Position numbers and translations under genes: made by a program. From assembly GCA_028023455.1 (NCBI GenBank), contig JAQFVV010000020.1, forward strand, positions 6,805,092 to 6,869,091: a stretch of 64,000 nt of DNA. The letters run 5' to 3'. Positions within the stretch are counted from its first letter, which is position 1. Every line of letters starts with the position of its first letter. Origin of the DNA: Epiperipatus broadwayi. Taxonomy: Eukaryota; Onychophora; Udeonychophora; Euonychophora; Peripatidae. Shown piece after piece: positions 1 through 9,861 of the stretch. The notes under the pieces are model-generated. The model was not told where the DNA came from, ran no database searches, and saw nothing but the letters and a program-made list of their open reading frames with translations.

Positions 1-1374
1 TGATTTAATTGTTACCTCTGGTGAGACTTTTTGTAAGCTTTTAACTTTTGATTTTGGTGTTAAAATGTTATTCTGTAGCAGAATTCAATAATCATTTGCA
101 AATGAAAAAAAATATCTAAAATTTCATATGTGAACTTTGCAAATATTGAAAAAAATGAGTAGCTAATGGCAACAATGGATACTTTTATCATTGAATGATT
201 CAGGTCAGAGTGACTCTTATAAAATAAATTAAATAATAATAATGAAATAATCATGGTATTAGAAAGCTAATATTTTAACCAAATGAAATATATTAACTCT
301 TTTAGTTATATAAACAACATCTAGTGACTTTGCAGTTAACCAACATCTGAATTAATAGTAATAATTTAGTTTTGATTTCAGAATCATTTAGTATAAGCTT
401 GAGATATTTTTGATAGAACTATTCAATATTTTATAATTTAGCTGATCAAAAAAAAAAGTGGATTATTTATTTTATTCATTTATAAATAAATAAACTATTT
501 TGTAATTGTGCTTCCGAATTGTTTTTGCTACAATAGATTACGTTAACTTTTATTATTTCAAAATTGCATATAATAAAATAAATAAATCACTTATTTATTT
601 ATACATTAATTAATTAAATGATTTAAATTGCATATCTTGACATTTTTTAATGTTACCTTTTAGTCATATTATCGGTTACTGCATTATATCATAGTTCATC
701 TTGATTAGAATGTAGCACATCATTTTGTTATTGACCTTACTAAAAGATTTAGCCCGAAATGATGTATGCAATTTGTTTGTCATGCTCATAATCAAGAGTC
801 CAAATTCATGGGGAATATTAAAAATTATTTAAAGGTTGAGAATTTGTCAAGCAAACTTACAATTTTTCAGCTAATTAGACAATTTTTAATTAGCCCAATT
901 AATTGTCTAAATGATTACCTAACTTTATGAAAGATACACCTAATTGAAAAGATGATTTATTATCTACTGATTATAAAACAAAAACACTAAATTATGATGT
1001 CAGTAATATCTGCTGTTAATTCATGTATTTTTCATTCATTTACTTCTTATTAGTTCAAACAAGCATCTTCCCATATTTCTTTGCATTAATTTAGTTTTTG
1101 TATTCATCTTCTATTTAGAATCCAAGTTTCAGACCTGTAAGTAAGCTCAAATAAAACATATTAAAAACTTATCTTTTTGAGTTCATGCGCATATTTCCTT
1201 TTTTCTTCCATAAGTGATGCAAGTTAAATTCTATAATTAATATTATCTACTATATTTCCAACTGCATTAATAATCTAAGGTCAACTTCTAATTCATTATT
1301 ATAAATAATTATTTTCACATTTTTGAAAGATGTTTGAACACTACCCAATCAGTATTTTACTTAAGAATTATTAT
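1..1374. other. A+T-rich stretch without recognisable gene
   Basis: I see no coding similarity, RNA gene or clear repeat here. The sequence is dominated by short A/T runs and TTATTTAT-like words. The one open frame of about 64 codons on the minus strand near 60-254 is low-complexity and looks like chance. Confidence 0.6.
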
Positions 1375-1531
1375 ATGCCAATAAACATCACATGATCACC
1401 ATCTCTTATGCTTGTGTATAACTGTTGTTAAAACAGGCAAAACTCACTATACATATGCCACACACAGCAAGCTAGAGTAATCAATGGATGCCAGAAGGCT
1501 TGTGCATAAAATCTCCATCTAATGCCTACTC

Positions 1532-1590
1532 ATCCAATATCCCAAGACTAGTTTCTGGCTTGTGGCATTCATCAGTGAGGAGCCTTGGAT
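1532..1590 (-). ncRNA. hammerhead ribozyme-like motif, F1 family (degenerate copy)
   Basis: On the minus strand this 59-nt motif reads AUCCAA, internal loop, UCCUCA, CUGAUGA, hairpin, GAAA, CUAG, UC, then the return strand of stem I ending UUGGAU. The CUGAUGA and GAAA core boxes are intact. Helix II is weakened to two pairs because the base before GCC has changed to U, and stem I has one mismatch (UUGGGA instead of UGGGGA). Activity is doubtful in this copy, but the layout matches the better copies at 37981 and 49293. Confidence 0.5.
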
Positions 1591-1876
1591 CTGAGAGCAC
1601 TGCATCTAGATCTTAGGATCTAATGCCACCCTCCAGCAACCCCCTTTTATCTCCATTTAACTACAAAACTATGAGTGTTAAACTGAAAACACCTTAATTT
1701 TTCCAATTCAAGCCCATCAGCTTATATAGTTATATGGGTCTGAACCCAGTTCAGTTGCCATACATTTTGGTGTCTTTGGTTCTTTAATAACCATAGCCAC
1801 CAATATCCTATTAAGCAGGATTGGTTTTAAGCCAATAAACATCACATGACTACCATATCTTATGCTTGTGTATAAC

Positions 1877-1919
1877 TGTTGAAGGCCACAAGCCAGAAAC
1901 TAGTCTGGGGATATTGGAT
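1877..1919 (+). ncRNA. truncated hammerhead-like motif, F1 right arm
   Basis: This is the mirror partner of the motif at 1532. The 3' half (GCCACAAGCCAGAAACTAGTC followed by the UUGGAU strand) is preserved. The palindrome turns around inside the motif, so the 5' strand of stem I is missing and the first core box reads CTGTTGA rather than CTGATGA. It should be inactive. It shows that the dimer junction fell within the ribozyme. Confidence 0.4.
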
Positions 1920-1996
1920 GAGTAGTCATTAGATGGGGATTTTATGCACAAGCCTTCTGGCATCCATTGATTACTCTATCTTGCTGTGTGTTCAGA

Positions 1997-2622
1997 CTAT
2001 TTACATAAGCTTTCTATGCACTCTATAAATTAATTACTACTCTTCAATACTTACTAATGTATATTGTAGCCAACCAGAGTATGTAGTGACATTTACAATT
2101 TGCCTTATTAGTTCCTTAATGGTCGCAATGAAAAATCTGAGTGTCGACTTTTACTTAATGGCAAACTTTTATTGCCAATGAATTCACATATAGTCATTTT
2201 ATGTACAATAAATTTATAGCAGTATTTTCCATCATGAATGAAAATACAATTTTAAATTATATGATATACCAGAATGATAATGGAGACATGTTAAGCAAAC
2301 TGGAAAACTATTCCTATATGCTGCAGCCAATCTTGAGAACTGCCTCACATTATTTAATTTATTTTTAAGAAACATTCTAATTCAATGCAACGCATGCAAT
2401 GGTAGATTCAAAGTAAAGGTTTCTGAAAGAATTTTTAGCTGAGAAAAATATCAAATATCTGTGTGATCAATTGACTGTTCGACTTATTATTTTGGTGTTC
2501 AAAACTTCATGATTTTTTAAGCAATTGCCCACATATTTAAAAAAAAAACTGTAAAATAATTGATTAATAAACATATTTTGGATTATTTTAATAAAGTCAT
2601 ATTTAGTTCAAGTTTGATTTTC
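1997..2622. other. A+T-rich stretch without recognisable gene
   Basis: No coding similarity or structured repeat is seen between the F1 foldback and the SINE. Confidence 0.5.
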
Positions 2623-2636
2623 TCAAAGTATTTTTT

Positions 2637-2726
2637 TTCATATGTCAAGGCGTTGACCAGGAAGCGAACACAGGCCAGATGCTTGGAAGGCAGCTATGCT
2701 AACCGCTAAGCCACCAATGCTTGACT
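2637..2726 (-). mobile_element. tRNA-derived SINE (short family, copy 1)
   Basis: Read on the minus strand it begins GTCAAGCATTGGTGGCTTAG, with an A-box-like TGGCTTAGCGG, then a B-box-like GTGTTCGCTTCC. It ends TTGACATATG followed by an A-rich tail. It is flanked by a 14-bp target-site duplication, TCAAAGTATTTTTT, at 2623-2636 and 2727-2740. A tRNA-like head, a short body, an A tail and a long duplication are typical of SINEs moved by target-primed reverse transcription. Sister copies lie at 36613, 48107 and 51534. Confidence 0.8.
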
Positions 2727-2740
2727 TCAAAGTATTTTTT

Positions 2741-3647
2741 GTATATTTATTTGTTTAATTTATTAAAAATTCAGGATTATAAAAATTTTTGCTTTTAATT
2801 AAAAATCCTTTATTTTTAAATATCATTTTATGTTGGATATGTGTCACTTTAAGTTGAAAAAATTAACAGTCTTTAGTAATAATAGTTCCAATTTTTTGAG
2901 ACATACAATAAAATAAATTGTCAACCAGCTGTCAGGTCTGTCAACATTCTTTTAACTCATTTAACAAAATGGCATTAAATATCTTGTCATTTTCTTATTT
3001 TTTCTATTAGTAAAAAATACTCCTATAGAATATATTTATTATTTATTTGCATTTAATGGTAAAAATTACTAAAATATCAAGATGGCATTAAATGATAAAT
3101 TGTGCAAAATTAAAGTCTATGAAAGACATCTTACTACGTATATTATACAATAAAAATCAATACATATACCAAAACAGGGATAATCTTGCGTGTATACATA
3201 TATATGGTATAATGAAGGTTTTTTAAAATAAAAGATGACTTTGACATATACTTTAGGGAAGCTCACGTAGAAGTGTGGAAATTTTTTTATAAAAATGAAT
3301 GAAGTTATAGTAAAACTTTAAAATGATTTGATCAAAGCATGTAGAAAATTTTTCCATTACTTTCTAAATTGGTAATAATTTTCTTTGGATAATGTTAACC
3401 TGGAACATTTCAAAGATTATCAGAAGATTTTCTGGTTAATAAAAGTTCTTCTCATCTGAGTTTATCACATGATGGGCAACTTAAATCTAGTTTAAATATA
3501 TATATATATAATCAATTATATAATCTATTACACTAATAAGATATAACTTATGTAAATCAAAGTATGAAAATATTTTTACTGGCACATTGTGAAATAAAAT
3601 TATGTAAAAAAAAAAGGCGTTAACTCTTGTAATGTTTATCATTTCCA
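2741..3647. other. A+T-rich stretch with a short (TA)n run
   Basis: No gene seen. A (TA)n microsatellite of about 14 bases lies near 3497-3510. The 60-codon minus-strand open frame at 3487-3669 is low-complexity and overlaps the LINE boundary, so I do not call it. Confidence 0.5.
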
Positions 3648-4214
3648 AATAATGGATGAAATTAATCATAGAATTAAACTTGGTTGGAATGCTTTTAGTA
3701 GAAATAATTAGATACTAAAAGGAAATATGCCTATGTGTTTGAAAAGGAAGGTTTTTAATAAATGTGTTTTACCAGTTCTTACTTATGGATCTGAGACTTG
3801 GACACTTAATAGAAGAGCAATACAGAGACTTTAGGCCACTCAAAGAGGGATGGAGAGATGCATGTTGGGAGTAACAAGAAAAGATCGAAAATACAATATA
3901 TGGGTAAGAGAACAATCAGGTGTTACTGACCTCATTGAAAAAATTAAAAGACTGAAGTGGAATTGGGCTGGACATATTTCTAGAAGAGATGATAATAGAT
4001 GAACAATTGAAATGTTAAGCTGGATTCCAAGAGATTGTAAAAGACTCAGAAAGAGACCACATGTGAGATGGATGGATGAAATAAGAAAGTGTGCAGAGGT
4101 GACGTGGAGAAGAGAAGCTGAAGGTCAGAGAAGGTGGATTGAACTTGGAGAGACCTTCAAGGAGAGACCTTCATCCTGCAGTGGATTGATAATGGTTGGT
4201 GATGATGATTGTAA
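3648..4214 (+). pseudogene. 5'-truncated RTE-like LINE fragment (C-terminal end of reverse transcriptase ORF)
   Basis: The reading frame from the ATG at 3652 matches the last third of the polyprotein at 6981-9848, starting just downstream of its KYLGQI motif. It shows MPMCLKRKVFNKCVLPVLTY, TWTLNRRAIQRL, a GVTDLIEKIKRLKW stretch and the C-terminal WIPRDCKR...RWMDEIRKC block. It has in-frame stops at 3709 (TAG), 3832 (TAG) and 4000 (TGA) but no shift until a 14-base tandem duplication near 4150, which scrambles the final codons. It ends with GATGATGAT, as the two longer copies do, which fixes this as the element's 3' tail. Loss of the 5' part is typical of incomplete reverse transcription. It is non-functional. 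Confidence 0.85.
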
Positions 4215-4248
4215 AAGAATGGCCAAAAGAGAATTGCTTGGTTGCTAG
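4012..4248 (+). pseudogene. open C-terminal piece of the RTE LINE ORF
   Basis: This is the stretch of the fragment above that remains open after the TGA at 4000. It encodes the WIPRDCKRLRKRPHVRWMDE and WRREAEGQRRWIELGETF blocks at the C-terminus of RTE-type ORFs. The tail (residues after about 48) is out of frame because of the local duplication and then reads through the 3' tail. It is not an independent gene. Confidence 0.7.
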
Positions 4249-4524
4249 TTATTATTATGAAAATTGTTCTAGGGGATTATTATCTACATATCAATGACCA
4301 ATGGGTGACTATGTTCAAGGCAGAATGGCTATAAGCTGAAATTTTATTCTATTTGGTTATAGCCATGGGTAATGATTAGACTGAAGCTTACATCATGTAC
4401 AGATATTTATGCAGATTCAGTCATATTTCAAGATCATTATCCACCTCATATATATAATTTTATAGCTATGTGTTTGAATTAATTTTCTTAGAAATGCCAA
4501 ATCAAAATATATTTTATTCTAGAT

Positions 4525-5330
4525 ATTTAATTATAAATTTATTAAATGCACATTGATTACGTAAGTAATATTTACTGAGGCTATAACCTCGATAATATGC
4601 GTATAAAATGCGATAGTAGGGACCACTACAGGTGTTTTAACCACAAGCTTATGCTATGGAAGAAAAGAGGGGAACCCTTCTTTACTTCAACCTACTTTAT
4701 ATTTAAATAGGTGAAGCTGTAGCGGTTATATCTGCGAGCGTGAAGCTATTCGATACTTCACTGATTAAGTCCACATTTCTTATTACACATTAATACTCGT
4801 GAAATCTTTCGATTTACAACGAGTCAATGGAAAGATTTTATATTTAGAAATCTATTACAGTAATTTAAAGTTGTAATTATAAATTTATTAAACGCACATT
4901 GATTACGTAAGTAATGAGGCTGTAACCTCGATAATATGCGTATAAAATGTGTATTTTATACACATATTATCGAGGTTATAGCCTCAGTAAATATTACTTA
5001 CATAATCAATGTGCGTTTAATAAATTTATAATTACAACTTTAAATTACTGTAATAGATTTCTAAATATAAAATCTTTCCATTGACTCATTGTAAATTGAA
5101 AGATTTTGCGAGTATTAATGTGTAATAAGAAATGTGGACTTAATCAGTGAAGTATCGAATAGCTTCACGCTCGCAGATCTAACCGCTTCAGCTTCACCTA
5201 TTTAAATAGAAAGTAGGTTGAAGTAAAGAAGGGTTCCCCTCTTTTCTTCCATAGCGTAAGCTTGTGGTTAAAACACCTGTAGAGGTCCCTACTATTGCAT
5301 TTTATATGCATATTATCGAGGTTCTAGATA
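4525..5330. repeat. F7 foldback repeat, 346-bp unit in inverted dimer
   Basis: The left arm starts near 4529 with TTATAAATTTATTAAATGCA. The same words recur in direct orientation at 4877, giving a unit of 346 bp present slightly more than once. The sequence turns around at about 4950 (TATAAAATGTGTATTTTATA) and the right arm mirrors the left to about 5330. The unit has locally higher G+C words such as CTTCACGCTCGCAGATC and GAAGGGTTCCCCTC. CTTCACGCTC is shared with the units at 14.1-15.6 kb and 24.1-25.0 kb, which suggests one superfamily (F5-F7). I found no protein frame and no hammerhead core. Confidence 0.75.
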
Positions 5331-5915
5331 TTTAAATAAAATATTTGTCAGATGAGAAAATTAATGAGAAAATAATATATTTAAATAATAAAATAATTAA
5401 TATATTTATAACAATAGCAATAATGTATAAAGAGCTTAACATCTTTTAGTAATACATCATCTGATCATCCACACCACTCAATGGCACTGTTTCTATGCAA
5501 AAGCACAGAAATATGCTGATTACAAGGCCATTCATAGATTTTACAGCCTGTAAACTGTTCAAAACTTGATGTTGATGAAGTTAACACATCCCCAACATCG
5601 CTAGCATGTGAACATCATCAGAAATGTGTTGTCGCATTTTATATAGACATTAGTAATGAATAGTTGACAGCATATCATATGAGAGTGTGTGTATTTGTAA
5701 TCATAAAAAGTGTATCAGTATGCAGTTAACATTTTTTCCTTTTAAATGGAGTTTAATTTTAATGAGTAACTACAAATTATAAGTATTTCAAAAATGTCCC
5801 TAATTTCCTTGTTAAGGGGCACAATTTAATAAATGCGGAGTGTAAGTTGCAATTCGGCAAAGTTCATGTGAAAGTTATACAATTTGCGAGAACGTTGTGA
5901 GATAAACAGAGTGAA

Positions 5916-6126
5916 ATGGCAGAACAACATTCGGCAGGATTCAAGTTCTTTGATTTGCCTGCTACATAAGCAGACACAGTGGTTTTCCTTCAGAAGAATA
6001 ATATTTTTCCTACAGAAAGAAACTGTGTTTGTGGTGGTGTTATGAAATTAGAATGATGTAAAATTTCAGAAATGGAATGTGAATCACGTCAATGCCATCG
6101 AAACGTGTAAATCCAAAAAGAATTAC
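5916..6126 (+). pseudogene. Merlin (ISXO2-like) transposase N-terminal remnant
   Basis: From the ATG at 5916 the frame reads MAEQHSAGFKFFDLPAT, then VVFLQKNNIFPTERNCVCGG, then a second cysteine pair in MECESRQCHRNV. FFDL followed by FLQ..N.F.PT.R.C.CG, with a later C-x4-C, is the arrangement of the N-terminal zinc-ribbon region of ISXO2/Merlin transposases. The frame has stops after PAT (TAA), after KLE (TGA) and after HRNV (TAA). The downstream DDE-type catalytic domain cannot be recognised. It is a dead transposase fragment inside matched inverted repeats. Confidence 0.65.
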
Positions 6127-6129
6127 CAA

Positions 6130-6480
6130 ATATTCTATGTATTTGTTTATGAATAAAAGTTAATATTTTTGAACCTCCAGTAAATAAAATAAAACAAAAT
6201 GTTTTTAAAAAAATAAAATAAAAATTTTGAATGTTTTAAAAAGAAAAAAGGCAGAATGTTTTTTTTTTAAAAAAAAGACAGTATGTTTTAAAAAAAAAAT
6301 AATAAGACCTACCAAAGGTTTTAAAACCAAAAGTTATAATTGTTTTTAAAACTTTTTAATAAACCCATTATCAAAAAAAAAAAAATCCATAAATATATAT
6401 ATAACCCATTTAAAAAAAAAAAACAAATAAAAAAAAAAAACATTAAAGAAATATATTTTTAAAAAGCCTGGTAACATTAT
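6130..6480. repeat. A-rich low-complexity stretch
   Basis: Runs of A and AAATAAAA words interrupted by short T runs fill the 3' half of the Merlin element. This looks like slippage-driven decay rather than a gene. Confidence 0.6.
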
Positions 6481-6980
6481 ATTTATTTGTTTTTCAATAG
6501 CAACAGTGCCATCTAGTGGTGTGGATGATCAGATGATGTATTACCCATCTTTTATATATACATATTTACATACTCAATGGCTGCAGAAAGGAGTTTGCTA
6601 TTAACTGAAAGGAGACCCTTTGATTCCTCTTGGAGGCCTTAAAGGAACCGAGCAGGGCAAATTCCTAATGTCCACTCCATACATTCTTGTCGTTGCAGCT
6701 TTTATTACTATGTGATTATTCATATAGTATACGAACATGGATGGGCTGCTCACCAACACACATTAGCCAGTGTGGTGAGTTTATTGGCTTTTTACCTCTG
6801 AGTTTAAGATCAAGAAACACCATGGTCTTTCTTCTCAGTGCCTGATAAGGCAGAATGAATGTTTGTGTAAATGATAAATATTTTTCCAATACATATATAC
6901 AATTATGACAGACAAAAATAAAGCATGGCCCTTATTCCCAGAAGGCTGTCACCAACCAAGGCAGCGGTTGGTGGCCGAAG

Positions 6981-7595
6981 GTGGAGGGTGCTAAGAATCC
7001 CCTGATTGCAGACCCAGGCTGCCATTTGATGACGACTTTTTATTTAGGTACTTACAACTGCAGATCACTTTCAAGTGAAGGAAGATTGCAAGAATTAGAA
7101 GAAGAACTGTCTTATATTAAATGGGACATTATTGGACTTTGTGAAGTTAGAAGAAAAGGAGAAGAAACAATTGATTTAAAAAGTGGACATATACTCTATT
7201 ATAAAGGTACACATATTGGAAATACAAGTGGAGTAGAATTCATTATAAATAAAAAGTGGAAGAACAATATTGTGGAGATTGATGGTGTATCAGACAGAGT
7301 GGCAAGATTAGTTATACAACTTAATAGCAGATACCAAATGCAGATAATTCAGGTTTATGCCCCAACAAGTTCTCATAGTGATGAAGTAGTAGAAGATTTT
7401 TATATGGATGTACAAAAGGCTTTTGATCAGAGTAAACAACATCTTAAAATTGTTATGGGAGACTTTAATGCTAGAATTGGTAAACAAATGAAAGATGAAA
7501 GTGCTGTAGGTAATTTTGGTTATAGTAATAGAAATGAGAGGGAACGTGGAGTTTGCAGAACAAGAAAAACTTTATATTATGAATTCATTTTTTGA
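6981..7595 (+). pseudogene. RTE LINE endonuclease domain (frame 1 piece)
   Basis: This 204-codon open piece encodes the AP-like endonuclease that nicks target DNA. Residues 24-28 read TYNCR (the catalytic Asn motif), residues 52-58 GLCEVRR supply the metal-binding Glu, residues about 125-130 read VYAPTS, and residues about 160-167 read MGDFNARI, the GDFN motif. The correct frame is lost after NERERG (about 7541). The true continuation, VEFAEQEKLYIMNSFF, lies in the next frame up to the TAG at 7615. The start at 6981 is the first in-frame ATG; the original start could be a little upstream. It is non-functional alone because the SDH motif sits in the next piece. Confidence 0.85.
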
Positions 7596-7650
7596 GGAAA
7601 ATGTTAAAAGAAAATAGACATGGAAGCATCCAAATGAAGGTACAGCAGAA

Positions 7651-9537
7651 TTGGATTATATTTTGACTAACAGAAAATACATATTTCAAGATTGTAATGT
7701 TCTTAATAAATTTAACACAGGAAGTGATCATCGATTAGTAAGGTGTAAGTTACATGTTAATATAAAACTAGAGAGACAAAAATTATTAAGAAAAACAATA
7801 TTTACAGTTGATATTCCTAATCTTCAGAAACATTCTAATGAATTTAAATTAGAACTTACAAATAGGTTTCAAGTGTTAGGAGATTTTGAACATGATACTG
7901 ATTTTAATGAAATTAATATGAAAATAACTCATACACTTTTAAAAACTGCAACAAACATAGCTGGTAGAAAAAAGCAACAATTGACTAATAAAATTTCTAC
8001 TGAGACTAGAGAATTTATGAAGAAAAGAAGGAATATGAAGATATACAAAAATGATGTATTAAAAAGAATTGAATATCTCGAATTTTGTAAAATGGTGCAG
8101 AAAAGAGTTGAAAATGATATAAGAAAGTATAACTGTGAAATAGCAAGGAAAGCTGTAGAAGAAAATAAAAGTCTCAAAAATGTTAAACAACATTTTGGTA
8201 TTGGTAGGAAATTTATATCTGCAATAAGAAAAAAAGATGGAATTATTACTAAAAAGAGAGATGACATCATGAAATTGGAAGAAGATTTTTATCAAGAATT
8301 ATATAGTAATAAAGAACAAGTACCTCCTATATCTATTACATCTTCCGAATTGCCCAGAATTTTAAATCAAGAAGTGAGACATGCAATTAAGTGTATGAAG
8401 AAAGGAAAGGCTCCAGGAAATGATGGAATTATAATTGATATATTAAAAGAAGCAGGTGAAGAAATAGAAACAATTTTAGCAAAGTTATATACCAAATGTC
8501 TAAATGATAAAGATGTACCGGAAGATTGGAAGAATGCAGTAATAATATTAATATTTAAAAAAGGTGATAAAGAAGATATTAGAAATTACAGACCTATCAG
8601 CCTTTTATCAGTTTTATATAAAATTTTTACCAAGATAATTACAACTCTTCTACAGAGAACTTTGGATTTCCACCAACCAAGAGAACAAGCTGGATTTAAA
8701 AGTGGTTTTAGTACAATAGATCATATCCAGGTATTGAGAGAAGTCATAGAAAGGACAAACGAATATGAGTTGTCTTTATGTTTTGGATTTGTAGATTATG
8801 AAAAGGCATTTGATTCTATACACATTTCTTCAGTGATTAAAGCATTGGATCATCAAGGTATAGATCCAGGATATTGTCATATTTTAAAGAATATTTATAA
8901 ATATGCAACAGCAACAATTATATTGCATAATGATACTGGAAAAATCAACATTGAGAAAGGTGTAAGACAAGGTGATTCCATATCTCCAAAACTCTTTACA
9001 GCAGTGCTGCAAGAAGTATTTTGTGGATTAAAATGGGAAACTAAAGGAGTGAAAGTAAATGAAGAGTATTTAAGTCATTTAGATTTCGCAGATGATGTAG
9101 TTGTTTTTGCAAATAATGCTTCAGAGCTGCAGGAAATGTTGCAGGAGTTAGCAGATGAAAGTAGAAAAGTAGGACTAAAGATAAATGTTAAAAAGACTAA
9201 AGTAATGTTTAATCGATTTGCTCAAAATATGAAAATAAAGATTGATTATGAAGAATTAGAAGAAGTTAACAGTTACAAATATCTTGGTCAGATTATTAAT
9301 ACAGATGGAAACATAATGGAGGAAATTAATCATAGAATTAAACTTGGTTGGAGTGCTTTTGGTAGAAATAACTTGATACTAAAAGGAAGTATGCCTATGT
9401 GTTTGAAAAGGATGGTTTTTAACAAATGTGTTTTACCAGTTCTTACTTATGGATCTGATACTTTGACACTTAATAGAAGAGCAATACAGAGACTTCAGAC
9501 CACTCAAAGGAGTATGGAGAGGTGTATGTTGGGGTAA
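7651..9537 (+). pseudogene. RTE LINE end of endonuclease plus reverse transcriptase
   Basis: This 628-codon open piece starts inside the endonuclease (LDYILT just upstream; GSDHRLV at residues 24-30 is the catalytic SDH motif). A linker of about 200 residues rich in Lys and Glu follows, then reverse transcriptase: GKAPGNDG (about 252), NYRPISLLSVLYKI (about 312), FKSGFSTIDHI (about 350), motif A FVDYEKAFD (about 380), GVRQGDSISPKLF (about 433), motif C FADDVVVFA (about 478) and KYLGQII (about 543). The active-site box is FADD rather than the more common YADD. The internal ATG at 7651 is not a real start. The piece ends where one base is missing at about 9533 relative to the copy at 3648. Confidence 0.9.
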
Positions 9538-9614
9538 CAAGAAGAGATCGAAAATGCAATGTATGAGTAAGACAACAAACAGGTGTTACTGACCTTATTG
9601 AAAAAATTAAAAGA

Positions 9615-9848
9615 TTGAAATGGAGTTGGGCTGGACATATTGCTAGAAGAGATGATAATAGATGGACAATTGAAATTTTAAACTGGATTCCAAGAGATTG
9701 TAAAAGACCCAGAAAGAGACCACATGTGAGATGGATGGATGAAATAAGAAAATGTGCAGGAGTGTTGTGGAGAAGAGAAGCTAAAGATCGGAGAAGATGT
9801 ATTAAACTTGGAGAGACCTTCATCCTGCAGTGGATTGATAATGGTTGA
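9615..9848 (+). pseudogene. RTE LINE C-terminal block
   Basis: This is the last 77 codons of the same ancestral ORF, displaced by the one-base loss at about 9533 and the TGA at 9564. It carries MKWSWAGHIARRDDNRW, WIPRDCKRPRKRPHVRWMDE and the terminal LGETFILQWIDNG. This W..H..RR...RW...WIPR..KR..GRP..RW block is a common C-terminal signature of RTE-type and related LINEs. The 3' tail starts about 10 bases further on. Confidence 0.8.
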
Positions 9849-9861
9849 TGATGATGATTCA

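Larger units (their letters stand above)
1375..1996. repeat. F1 foldback (inverted-dimer) repeat carrying a hammerhead-like motif
   Basis: The left arm starts at GCCAATAAACATCACATGAT (1378). The same words recur in direct orientation at 1831, so the arm spans one complete unit of about 453 bp plus overlap. After about 1880 the sequence turns around and reads as the reverse complement of 1440-1570 (GCCACAAGCCAGAAACTAGT at 1886 versus its complement near 1545-1565). Six other F1 loci occur in the window (16.6, 17.0, 37.9, 39.2, 49.2, 58.4 kb). The repeat has no protein-coding capacity. A clean target-site duplication is not obvious; TATTTTACTTAAG on the left and TATTTACATAAG on the right are a weak match. 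The family assignment is solid; the retroelement interpretation is inference. Confidence 0.8.
5449..6544 (+). mobile_element. Merlin-type DNA transposon remnant
   Basis: The ends are 42-bp inverted repeats (5450-5491 and 6502-6543, starting TAATACATCATCTGATCATC) that differ at only two positions. An 8-9 bp direct repeat CATCTTTTA flanks them (5440-5448 and 6546-6554, off by one base), the duplication size expected for Merlin. Inside lies the N-terminal part of an ISXO2-like transposase (see next entry). The rest, 6130-6480, is degenerate A-rich sequence, so the catalytic part is lost. The family call rests on the transposase motif plus inverted-repeat and duplication size. Confidence 0.75.
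6940..9860 (+). mobile_element. nearly full-length, inactivated RTE-like LINE
   Basis: One ancestral ORF encoded an apurinic endonuclease followed by a reverse transcriptase and a short C-terminal block. There is no carboxy zinc knuckle, and the element ends in GATGATGATGATT at 9847-9860. That organisation and the short-repeat 3' tail fit the RTE clade of non-LTR retrotransposons; clade placement is by motif style, not alignment. The copy is broken by a frameshift at about 7541-7546, a TAG at 7615, a one-base loss at about 9533 and a TGA at 9564. Related copies lie at 3648 (truncated) and 33855 (decayed). Its machinery could have mobilised the SINEs and foldback elements here, but no shared 3' end shows this. 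Confidence 0.85.

Noticed and set aside
4740-4830. CTGATTA followed by CGTGAAATC in F7 as a possible hammerhead
   Set aside because: The core box does not fit CUGANGA (G8 is missing), the distance to GAAA is far too long for helix II, and no stem I closes it.
7929-8295. Two minus-strand open frames of 78 and 113 codons
   Set aside because: They lie antisense within the well-supported LINE ORF and have no motifs of their own.
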